This document shows, piece after piece, positions 26,230-32,553 of a stretch of 32,553 bases of DNA; position 1 is the first letter of the stretch, and every line of letters begins with the position of its first letter. The notes under the pieces were generated by a model. That model had not been told where the DNA came from. It saw nothing but the letters and a program-made list of their open reading frames with translations, and made no database searches. The stretch lies in the NCBI GenBank assembly GCA_031265205.1, contig JAISCZ010000104.1, positions 5,001 to 37,553 on the forward strand, written 5' to 3'. The translations under genes were made by a program, and so were the position numbers. The DNA is from Deltaproteobacteria bacterium. GTDB taxonomy: Bacteria > Desulfobacterota > Desulfarculia > Adiutricales > Adiutricaceae.

Positions 26230-27084
26230 GTGTTTAAAAAACTTTCCTTTACGCCACTCTCCTTGGCCTTTCTGGCCGCCTTGCCCCTCGCCTTGGCTCT
26301 AACGGGCGCGCCCGGAGGCGCCGCCCGCGCCGGGGATTGGGTCAACAGTCTCGGCATGGAATTTGTTTTCATTCCGGCCGGCTCGTTTGTCATGGGAAGC
26401 GACCCAGCTTTCAACTCCAGCTGGCCGGACGAGACGCCCGCGCGGAAGGTTGAAATCGCCGCGCCTTTTTATTTGGGGAAATACCCCGTCACCCAAAGAG
26501 AATGGAAAGCGATCATGGGCGACAATCCCAGCTTTTTCCAAGGAGACGACAGGCCCGTGGAAATGGTTTCGTGGGACGACGCGAACTCTTTTATCGATAG
26601 ACTGAACCAGCGCGAAAAGACCCAAGGATACCGGCTCCCCACCGAGGCCGAGTGGGAGTACTCGGCCCGCGCCGGCTCGAGCTCCGACTATTTTTACGGC
26701 GATTCCCCATTGCTCTTAAGTCAATACGCCTGGCACATGGGAAATTCCGACGAAAAAACCCACCCCGTTGGCGAAAAAGATCCCAATCCCTGGGGCCTGC
26801 ACGACGTTTTGGGCAACGTCTGGGAATGGACGGGTGACTGGTACGACGCGAATTATTACCAAAAAGGCCCCGCGCGCGATCCCCTTGGGCCAGCGAGCGG
26901 CTCAAGCCGCGTTCGGCGCGGCTGCTCGTGGGATTTCACGGTTCTCTGCGTCAGCGCCAACCGCGGCTCGGGCCCGCCCCACAACCGCCGAAATGACAAC
27001 GGGTTCCGTTTGCTTTTGGCGGGAGAGCCGCCCTCCCTCCTCCGCGAGCCGAAGCGCTTGCGCTCGCGGGGCGGCGGCTCTTAA
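26230..27084 (+). CDS. Secreted FGE-sulfatase-domain (C-type-lectin-like) protein, copy H (array unit 4)
   Basis: The 284-residue protein has a signal peptide ending AARA at residue 34, then the family domain with NPWGLHDVLGNVWEW. The loop after GSFVMGSDP is AFNSSWPDET, sharing SWxDE with copy E. The C-terminal patch is GCSWDFTVLCVSANRGSGPP then HNRRNDNGFRLLL, combining TVLC (as in D) with VSANR (as in E). The tail is basic (PKRLRSRGGGS). The start is GTG 26230; its Shine-Dalgarno (TTGGAAAAAA) is weaker than in the sister copies. H ends 84 bp before the stop of the convergent zinc-ribbon/receiver gene, the source of the array spacers. Confidence 0.9.
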   Translation: MFKKLSFTPLSLAFLAALPLALALTGAPGGAARAGDWVNSLGMEFVFIPAGSFVMGSDPAFNSSWPDETPARKVEIAAPFYLGKYPVTQREWKAIMGDNPSFFQGDDRPVEMVSWDDANSFIDRLNQREKTQGYRLPTEAEWEYSARAGSSSDYFYGDSPLLLSQYAWHMGNSDEKTHPVGEKDPNPWGLHDVLGNVWEWTGDWYDANYYQKGPARDPLGPASGSSRVRRGCSWDFTVLCVSANRGSGPPHNRRNDNGFRLLLAGEPPSLLREPKRLRSRGGGS

Positions 27085-27168
27085 AGGCGCCACGCTCTGG
27101 AGATCCTTACGCTTCTCTCCCTTGTGGAACAAGGGTCGCGCGCTAAAGGACTAAGGGCCTCGCGCGTT

Positions 27169-27936
27169 CTATTCCTCGCCCCTTTGGCTCCGCAGCTCAT
27201 TGTAAGTCGCGAAAAATTTGGAGACGTGCCCGAGCCCGCTGATCAATAGGCGCTCAATATCCTCGATATCGTTCGAGTTGATGACCGTGTCCAAAGAAAG
27301 GCTAAAGGCCCTCAGGTCGTCGAGGGAAGTGAAGCTGGGGCCAATTAGGCCGATAAACATCTTGCGCCGGATCGCCAGCTCGAGGCTGTTGACCGCCTTG
27401 AGGAGTTGGTTGGATTTAATGGTGGCCCCGTAGTAGTCCTCCTGGATGAGCACCACCTGGAAGCGCCCGAATTTCAGCTGCTTGGCGGCGTCGCGAACGT
27501 TTAACGCCAAAGAGACCTTATAGCCCATGGCCGTGAGCTTCTGCTCCAAGAGCGTCTGCGCCTCTTCGCTGTCATAGGCCACCAAAGCCGATTTGAGCCC
27601 CTCGGAGCCGATGTCGTCAAGCTCCATGATGCTCCGGACTTCGTTAACGCTGTAGCCCGGCCCGGCCTGGGGCGGGGGAATCGGGGGCCCGGCCTCCCGG
27701 AAAGCGGTCCCGTCGGGGCGGGCGGGGCTCGGCGGGACCGGGGCGCGCGGAGGGGGAGCGGCGGGCGGAATCGCGGTAAAATCGGGGGAAGCGGGCGCGT
27801 CCGGGGGAGCCTCCAGGGTCACGGTGTTTTTCTGGCCGCAGGAAGGGCAGGTAAAGGAAAAAGGTTTACCCAACGGCAATTTGGCGTTGGGCGGGATATT
27901 GAGTTTCTTCTGACAAAAGGAGCATTCAATAATCAC
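27169..27936 (-). CDS. Zinc-ribbon protein with degenerate receiver-like domain
   Basis: The 255-residue cytoplasmic protein begins with a zinc ribbon (CSFCQKKL ... CPSCGQKN; four Cys in two CxxC pairs). A Pro/Ala-rich linker follows (~45-95), then a ~130-residue domain resembling a response-regulator receiver (ALVAYDSEEAQTLLEQKL; GYKVSLALNVRDAAKQLK; FQVVLIQEDYYG). The usual phospho-accepting Asp position at the end of the third strand is not clear (VVLIQED), so phosphorylation is doubtful. GTG 27936 follows a GAAGGG site, 60 bp downstream of the second PilT-like gene. Its position suggests a role in pilus or surface regulation. Decayed copies of its 3' end lie in three spacers of the neighbouring array. 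Confidence 0.8.
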   Translation of the reverse strand: MIIECSFCQKKLNIPPNAKLPLGKPFSFTCPSCGQKNTVTLEAPPDAPASPDFTAIPPAAPPPRAPVPPSPARPDGTAFREAGPPIPPPQAGPGYSVNEVRSIMELDDIGSEGLKSALVAYDSEEAQTLLEQKLTAMGYKVSLALNVRDAAKQLKFGRFQVVLIQEDYYGATIKSNQLLKAVNSLELAIRRKMFIGLIGPSFTSLDDLRAFSLSLDTVINSNDIEDIERLLISGLGHVSKFFATYNELRSQRGEE

Positions 27937-27996
27937 GCTACTTGCCCTTCCCGCGCGCCCAAACGCGCCTTCCGCGCCCGCTTTCCATGGAGAGGG

Positions 27997-29268
27997 CTAA
28001 GCCCGACCCTGGGCGGCCTGGGGGTGACGCGCCGGGGCCTCGGCCTCGGCCTGAGCCTGAGCCGCCGCCTGAGCCGCCGCCTGGGTCTCGGCCGCGGCCT
28101 GTTCCAACTCGTCCTCGTCGGACTCCAGGGCGAGGCCCCGGACGGCGTAGATGGACTCGCCGGACTCGGCCTTAATGGTGTCGATGCCCCGCGACATAAC
28201 GGATTTTTTGGAGCTATAGGTGAGGGCGATATCCTCGGTGATAAGCTTGGCGCGGTAGAGATCGAGGATATGCTGGTCAAAGGTCTGCCAGCCGCCGGCG
28301 GTGAAGCTCCAAATGGCGTTGTAGAAGGTGCGGTCCGGCTCCTCGCCGTTGGTGATGATGTCCTTAATCATGAGACTGTTGCCCATAACCTCCAGGGCGG
28401 CGACGCGCCCGCCCCCCACCTTGGGCAGCAGGCGCTGGCTGACCACCCACCTTAAAGAGTCCGCCAAGCGCACCCGAATGAGTTTTTCCTCGTCGGAGTC
28501 AAAAAGGCCCACGATACGGTTGACCGTGGTCCCGGCGTCCACCGTGTGGAGGGTCGAAAAGACCAAGTGCCCCGTCTCCGCGGCGCTCAGGGCCATTTCC
28601 ACGGTCTCCCGGTCGCGCATCTCGCCCACCAGGATGACCTTGGGGGCCTGGCGCAGGGCCGAGCGCAGCCCCTCGGAAAAGTTGCGGAAATCCAAGCCCA
28701 GTTCCCTTTGGTTAAAGGTGGACATCTTGGGGTGGTGGATAAATTCCACGGGGTCTTCCAAAGTCACCACGTGCACCGCCTGATTGGCGTTGATGTCGTC
28801 CAGGATAGCCGCGAGGGAGGTGGTTTTGCCCGTGCCCGTGGCCCCGGTCACGAGGATGATGCCGTTTTTTTCCTTGCTCATCCGCCCGAAGATTTCCGGG
28901 AGTCCCAAATCCTCGATGGAGCGGATATAGTTTTCCAGCTTCCGCATGACGATGCTGTAGCGGCCCTGCTGGGAAAAGATATTGACGCGGAAGCGGGCCT
29001 TGTTTTCCAAGTTGAAGGAAAGATCGCAGCTCCCGGTGTCCAGGAGGGTGTTGATGAGGTGACGGTTCCCGCGCAGGAGGCTTAGGGCCAAAGTCTCGGT
29101 CTGATAGGAGGTGAGCTGCCGGATTTCGGGCTCGAAGAAGACCGGAATAAGCTCTCCCCCGCTTTCCACCTGAATGGGGTGCCCCACGGTCATATTGATA
29201 TCGGACACGTCCGGGGCCGCGCTCATCAATTTGTCGAGGATAAGTTCCAGGTGAAAGAGGTGCAGCAT
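27997..29268 (-). CDS. PilT-family retraction ATPase, second paralogue (PilU-like)
   Basis: The 423-residue cytoplasmic hexameric ATPase acts at the base of type IV pili. An N-terminal PAS-like region (~1-110) is followed by Walker A GATGTGKT (142-149), the Asp box TLEDPVEF, Walker B VILVGEMRD and the His box TGHLVFSTLHT. The last ~40 residues are an unusual Ala/Gln/Glu-rich tail (AAAETQAAAQAAAQAQAEAE), likely a flexible or helical extension. The ATG start at 29268 sits one base after the pilT stop (29270), so translation is coupled. It diverges clearly from the upstream PilT, consistent with a PilT/PilU pair, but which of the two does retraction cannot be read from sequence. Confidence 0.92.
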   Translation of the reverse strand: MLHLFHLELILDKLMSAAPDVSDINMTVGHPIQVESGGELIPVFFEPEIRQLTSYQTETLALSLLRGNRHLINTLLDTGSCDLSFNLENKARFRVNIFSQQGRYSIVMRKLENYIRSIEDLGLPEIFGRMSKEKNGIILVTGATGTGKTTSLAAILDDINANQAVHVVTLEDPVEFIHHPKMSTFNQRELGLDFRNFSEGLRSALRQAPKVILVGEMRDRETVEMALSAAETGHLVFSTLHTVDAGTTVNRIVGLFDSDEEKLIRVRLADSLRWVVSQRLLPKVGGGRVAALEVMGNSLMIKDIITNGEEPDRTFYNAIWSFTAGGWQTFDQHILDLYRAKLITEDIALTYSSKKSVMSRGIDTIKAESGESIYAVRGLALESDEDELEQAAAETQAAAQAAAQAQAEAEAPARHPQAAQGRA

Positions 29269-29269
29269 A

Positions 29270-30352
29270 TTACACGTCCGTAAAATCTTCGGGGGGGGAA
29301 GTTAGGTATTGCCTGAATTTTCCTTTGTCTCCGCAGTAATTGTAAGCGTCCGAGGGGCTCACGCGCCCGGCCAGGAGGTGGTCCAAAATGGCGTCGTCCA
29401 AGGACTGCATCCCGAACTTGCGCCCCGTCTGGATGGTGGTGGCGATTTGGTGTATTTTTCCCTCCCGGATAAGGTTCCGGACGGCCGGGGTGGCCAAAAG
29501 GATCTCCAGGGCCGCCACGCGGCCGGGCTTGTCCACCCGCCGGAAAAGCGACTGGGCCACCACCGCCCGGAGGGCGTCGGCCAGGGAGGTGCGGATCTGG
29601 GGCTGCTCGTTGGCCGGAAAGATGTCGATAATGCGGTCGATGGTCGAGGCCGCGGAGGTGGTGTGGAGGGTCCCCATCACCAAATGCCCCGTGTTGGCGG
29701 CCTCCAGGGCGAGGCTGATGGTCTCCAGATCCCGCATCTCCCCGACCATAATAATGTCGGGGTCTTCCCGCAGGGCCCCTTTGAGGGCCGTCGTGAAACT
29801 GCGGGTATGGGTGTAGACCTCGCGGTGGTTCACGACGCAGTTGATGGAGTGGTGCACGAACTCGATGGGATCCTCGATGGTGAGAATGTGATCGTTGCGG
29901 GTGCGGTTGGCGTGGTCGATGATGGTGGCGAGGGTGGTGGATTTGCCGCTGCCCGTGGGCCCCGTGACCAGGACCAGGCCCTTGGGGAGGGAGGCGAGGC
30001 GGCTGATAACCGTGGGGAGCCCCAATTCGTCGACGGTGGGGATGCGGGTGGGAATTTCGCGGAAAACCGCCCCCACGCCCCATTTTTGGTTGAAGAAGTT
30101 GGCCCGGTAGCGCGCGATGTTCGGGATCTCGTAACCGAAGTCCACGTCCCCGGTCTCCTCGAAGACCTTCACTTTCTCCTCGGGGGCGATCTCGTAAAGC
30201 ATCTTCTTCAGTTCCGTGCTTTCCAGAACTTTGTACCTAATTTTCTCGATCTTGCCTTTGAGGCGCACCAGTGGCTGATTGCCTGAGCTCAAGTGAAGAT
30301 CCGAGGCTCCCACGTCGTGCATGAACTTAAAAAAGGCGTCCAGAAAGGCCAA
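29270..30352 (-). CDS. pilT: Type IV pilus retraction ATPase PilT
   Basis: PilT powers depolymerisation of type IV pili and twitching motility. From the chosen start it has 360 residues, the usual PilT size. It shows the N-terminal FFKFMHDVGASDLHLSSG block, Walker A GPTGSGKS (131-138), the Asp box TIEDPIEFVHH, Walker B IIMVGEMRD and the His box TGHLVMGTLHT. The TTG at 30352 is preferred because AAGGAG lies six bases upstream and it matches family N-termini. A TTG at 30385 would add 11 residues with no ribosome-binding site. It follows glnS by ~100 bp on the same strand and overlaps functionally with the next two genes. No other pilus genes are in the window. Confidence 0.93.
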   Translation of the reverse strand: MAFLDAFFKFMHDVGASDLHLSSGNQPLVRLKGKIEKIRYKVLESTELKKMLYEIAPEEKVKVFEETGDVDFGYEIPNIARYRANFFNQKWGVGAVFREIPTRIPTVDELGLPTVISRLASLPKGLVLVTGPTGSGKSTTLATIIDHANRTRNDHILTIEDPIEFVHHSINCVVNHREVYTHTRSFTTALKGALREDPDIIMVGEMRDLETISLALEAANTGHLVMGTLHTTSAASTIDRIIDIFPANEQPQIRTSLADALRAVVAQSLFRRVDKPGRVAALEILLATPAVRNLIREGKIHQIATTIQTGRKFGMQSLDDAILDHLLAGRVSPSDAYNYCGDKGKFRQYLTSPPEDFTDV

Positions 30353-30455
30353 GCTCCACTCCTTGCCCGCGCGGGAAGGCCACAACGCGCGAAAGACCGC
30401 GAAAAAGCGCTCGCGCGCCCGATTAGAAAAAAAACGGCGGGATACCCCAAGCTCC

Positions 30456-32138
30456 CTAAGATTTCTGGCTTTTGGCCCAAGAGTCCTTCAAAGGGACGAT
30501 TCTGTTGAAAACCGGCTTTCCGGGGGGCTCTGGGCTGTCCCGGTCCACGACGAAGTAGCCGAGCCTCTCGAACTGATAACGGTCGCCAGGCCGAAAAGTC
30601 GCGATGGCGCCCTCGATCCGGGCGTCTTCCCGGGTCACGAGACTTTCGGGATTGAGTTCCGTCGCGAAATCCCCGCTAGGACGGGGGACGCGAAAGAGAC
30701 GGTCGTAGAGGCGCGCGACGATGGGCGTGGAATAATCCCGCGACACCCAGTGGATGACCCCGGGGCGCTGGGCGCGCTTGCCGCCCGCCGCCTCGCTGGG
30801 ACGCTCCAACGTGACGCAGCGCAAAAGCGCGGGCCGCCCGTCCGGGCCCATTTCCACGCTTTCGCACTTAACATAGCACGCCCAGCGCAAAAGCGCTTCC
30901 CTCTGGGGGGCGAGCCTGCGGAAGCCACGGGCGGGCTCCAGCTGGAAGTCGTCGCGCTCGATAAAAATCTCGCGGGAAAGACGCGCGCCGCGGAAGCCGA
31001 ATTTCCCCGGCTCGTCGGGAAAGAAGGGGGCTTCCGTTTCCCGGATTTCCCCCGGCGGGATATCCTCCAAAATAACTTTGAGAGGATCCAAAACCGCCAA
31101 AACCCGGGGGACGATGGGATTTAAAACGTCCCGGATAGCCTTTTCCAGCCACTCAAGCTCGATCCAGCTGTCCTTCTTGGCGACTCCGATGCGCTCGCAG
31201 AAGAGCCGCAGGGCCTCGGGGGGCGTCCCCCGGCGCCGGGTGGCCGCGAGGGTGGGAAGCCTAGGATCGTCCCAGCCGTCCACGATCTTTTCCCGCACCA
31301 ACTCCAAAAGCTTCCTCTTGCTCATGAGGGTGTGCTCCAGGTTGAGGCGGGCGAACTCGATTTGGCGGGGCCTGGGCGCGGGCCAAGCGAGCTTTTCCAA
31401 AACCCAGTCGTAGAGGGGCCGGTGGTCCTCGAACTCCAGCGTGCAAATCGAATGGGTCACGCCCTCGATGGCGTCGGAAACGCAGTGGGCGTAATCGTAC
31501 ATGGGGTAGATGAGCCACTTGTCCCCGGTCCGGTGGTGACTGGCCTTTTTCACGCGGTAGAGGGCCGGGTCGCGCATGTTAAGGTTCGGGGAATTCATGT
31601 CGATTTTAGCGCGCAGAAAACGGCCGCCCTCGGGAAACTCCCCCGCGCGCATGCGGGCGAAAAGATCCAGATTCTCCGCGACGCCCCGGCCGCGAAAGGG
31701 GCTGTCGCGCCCGGGCTCGGTAAGGGTCCCCCGGTATTCCCGGGTCTCTTGGGGAGTAAGGTCGCAGACATAGGCGTCCCCGGTCTTAATTAAGGCCACC
31801 GCGCTTTCGTAAAGTTTCTCGAAGTAGTCGGAGGCGTAATACTCGCGCTCCTCCCAGTCGAAGCCCAGCCAGCGGACGTCCTCCTTGATGGAATCCACGT
31901 ACTCGACCTCTTCCTTGGCCGGGTTGGTGTCGTCAAAGCGCAGATTGGTTCTCCCGCCGAAATCGCGGGCGAGCCCGAAATTAAGGCAGACGCTCTTGGC
32001 GTGGCCGATATGCAGGTACCCGTTGGGCTCGGGGGGAAAGCGGGTGACCACCGGGCTCTTCAGCCCGCCGGCTAAATCCGCCTCGATCGCGGCGCGGATA
32101 AAATTTTTGGCCCGCTCGTCGCGCTCTTCTTTGCTCAT
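30456..32138 (-). CDS. glnS: Glutaminyl-tRNA synthetase
   Basis: GlnRS attaches glutamine to tRNA-Gln in the cytoplasm. The 560-residue protein matches the usual length (~555). Class I signatures are present: PPEPNGYLHIGHAKS (HIGH at residues 43-46) and the KMSKS-type LMSKRKL. RFDDTNPAKE, CTLEFEDHRPLYDW and the C-terminal anticodon-binding beta-barrels (GDRYQFERLGYFVVD; FNRIVPLKDSW) complete the set. An in-frame TTG at 32180 would add 14 residues, but family proteins begin near MSKEE, so ATG 32138 is chosen despite a weak ribosome-binding site. Its presence means this organism charges Gln directly, at least in part. pilT lies downstream. Confidence 0.95.
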   Translation of the reverse strand: MSKEERDERAKNFIRAAIEADLAGGLKSPVVTRFPPEPNGYLHIGHAKSVCLNFGLARDFGGRTNLRFDDTNPAKEEVEYVDSIKEDVRWLGFDWEEREYYASDYFEKLYESAVALIKTGDAYVCDLTPQETREYRGTLTEPGRDSPFRGRGVAENLDLFARMRAGEFPEGGRFLRAKIDMNSPNLNMRDPALYRVKKASHHRTGDKWLIYPMYDYAHCVSDAIEGVTHSICTLEFEDHRPLYDWVLEKLAWPAPRPRQIEFARLNLEHTLMSKRKLLELVREKIVDGWDDPRLPTLAATRRRGTPPEALRLFCERIGVAKKDSWIELEWLEKAIRDVLNPIVPRVLAVLDPLKVILEDIPPGEIRETEAPFFPDEPGKFGFRGARLSREIFIERDDFQLEPARGFRRLAPQREALLRWACYVKCESVEMGPDGRPALLRCVTLERPSEAAGGKRAQRPGVIHWVSRDYSTPIVARLYDRLFRVPRPSGDFATELNPESLVTREDARIEGAIATFRPGDRYQFERLGYFVVDRDSPEPPGKPVFNRIVPLKDSWAKSQKS

Positions 32139-32553
32139 AGGATCAAAGCTTTCTAAATATAGCCCCAAAAGCGAGGCCAAAAGCTAAACTTGACTATTTT
32201 ACGCTCCCCGTGGCGCGCGCGCAAGGCCAAATAGGCGCGCTAGGCGCGACGGGCGCGCGTCGCCAGAGCGGGCGCGGCGGGCTCTTTCCGCCTTCAGCCG
32301 CGCGGGAAACGCGAAAAAGCGCATTATAACAAAAAAAACGGGCTTCTTTGGAGTTTCGCGGGGTTAAGTCAAGCGCGCGAAAACGCTAATTTTATAAAAT
32401 CAAGACCCTTTTCTCAAGCGCTCTTTGGCGGCGAGGGTGTAGATTAAAAAAGGTAGCAATTTAGTTGAATGAAATTGGCATATCGCTAGGAATAACGTAT
32501 TCGTTTTGGGGTAAGCCCTGGCCTGGTGGAAAGGCCAGGTTTGTCCACCAGGC
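32139..32553. other. Upstream region of glnS to window end; nested hairpins at the edge
   Basis: No gene is supported here. A TATATT on the minus strand just upstream of glnS may be its -10, but no good -35 is seen. At the very end, two mutually exclusive stems overlap: a perfect 10-bp GCCTGGTGGA/TCCACCAGGC (32521-32530 with 32544-32553) and a 7-bp CCTGGCC/GGCCAGG (32517-32523 with 32533-32539). The window stops inside or right after this structure. Confidence 0.4.

Larger units (their letters stand above)
22801..27346 (+). repeat. Tandem array of four ~1.14-kb units (lectin-like gene plus spacer)
   Basis: Start-to-start distances of copies E, F, G and H are 1147, 1146 and 1136 bp. Each unit is one ~860-bp gene and a ~285-bp spacer. 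The spacers align with each other and, over ~180 bp, with the 3' end of the minus-strand gene at 27169-27936, which closes the array on the right. The array therefore expanded in situ by tandem duplication. Confidence 0.9.

Noticed and set aside
11375..27084. Annotating genes A-H as active formylglycine-generating enzymes (sulfatase maturases)
   Set aside because: The CHxSYC region with the two catalytic cysteines is absent in all eight, and all carry export signals with no sulfatase nearby.

Overview
The window is a GC-rich bacterial chromosome segment from a Gram-negative organism; the two-partner secretion pair requires an outer membrane. FolE2, a short-type AhcY, GlnS and a pilT / pilT-like / zinc-ribbon-receiver gene set fit a deltaproteobacterial (Desulfobacterota) lineage, possibly host-associated, but that placement is inference and no rRNA or marker gene here settles it.

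Layout. Positions 1-9951 are mostly housekeeping: murA (cut by the window edge) and folE2 on the minus strand behind a near-consensus promoter and a ~400-nt hairpin-rich leader; mfd followed by a SurA-like periplasmic protein, also minus; then ahcY and a secreted unknown on the plus strand. Positions 10280-18400 are visibly richer in A+T and look accessory. They hold two dicistronic pairs (genes A-B and C-D) of secreted proteins with the formylglycine-generating-enzyme-like (FGE-sulfatase, C-type-lectin-like) fold, a decayed minus-strand gene, and the distal part of a TpsA exoprotein. Positions 17207-21170 carry a tpsB-tpsA operon (minus). Positions 22801-27346 carry four more members of the same secreted family (E-H) as a ~1.14-kb tandem array. 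Positions 27169-32138 return to conserved genes on the minus strand: glnS, pilT, a second PilT-family ATPase, and a zinc-ribbon/receiver-like protein.

The most interesting system is the eight-member secreted family around the TpsA/TpsB operon. All eight have a signal peptide ending in ARA, a single FGE-sulfatase domain that lacks the catalytic cysteine motif of true FGE, a shared Cys pair, and a basic C-terminal tail. Near-identical scaffolds differ most at a C-terminal patch that matches the ligand-binding surface diversified in C-type-lectin-fold variable proteins of diversity-generating retroelements. Blocks in this patch are shuffled between copies. No reverse transcriptase or template repeat is visible in the window, so a trans-acting retroelement, gene conversion or ordinary positive selection all remain open.

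Each spacer of the E-H array contains a decayed ~180-bp copy of the 3' end of the neighbouring minus-strand zinc-ribbon/receiver gene. This records how the array arose: a duplication junction joined the tail of that gene to the ribosome-binding site of the lectin-like gene. Genes A and C share a near-consensus promoter whose 17-bp spacer carries an AGCC-N7-GGCT inverted repeat, suggesting common control of the two pairs.
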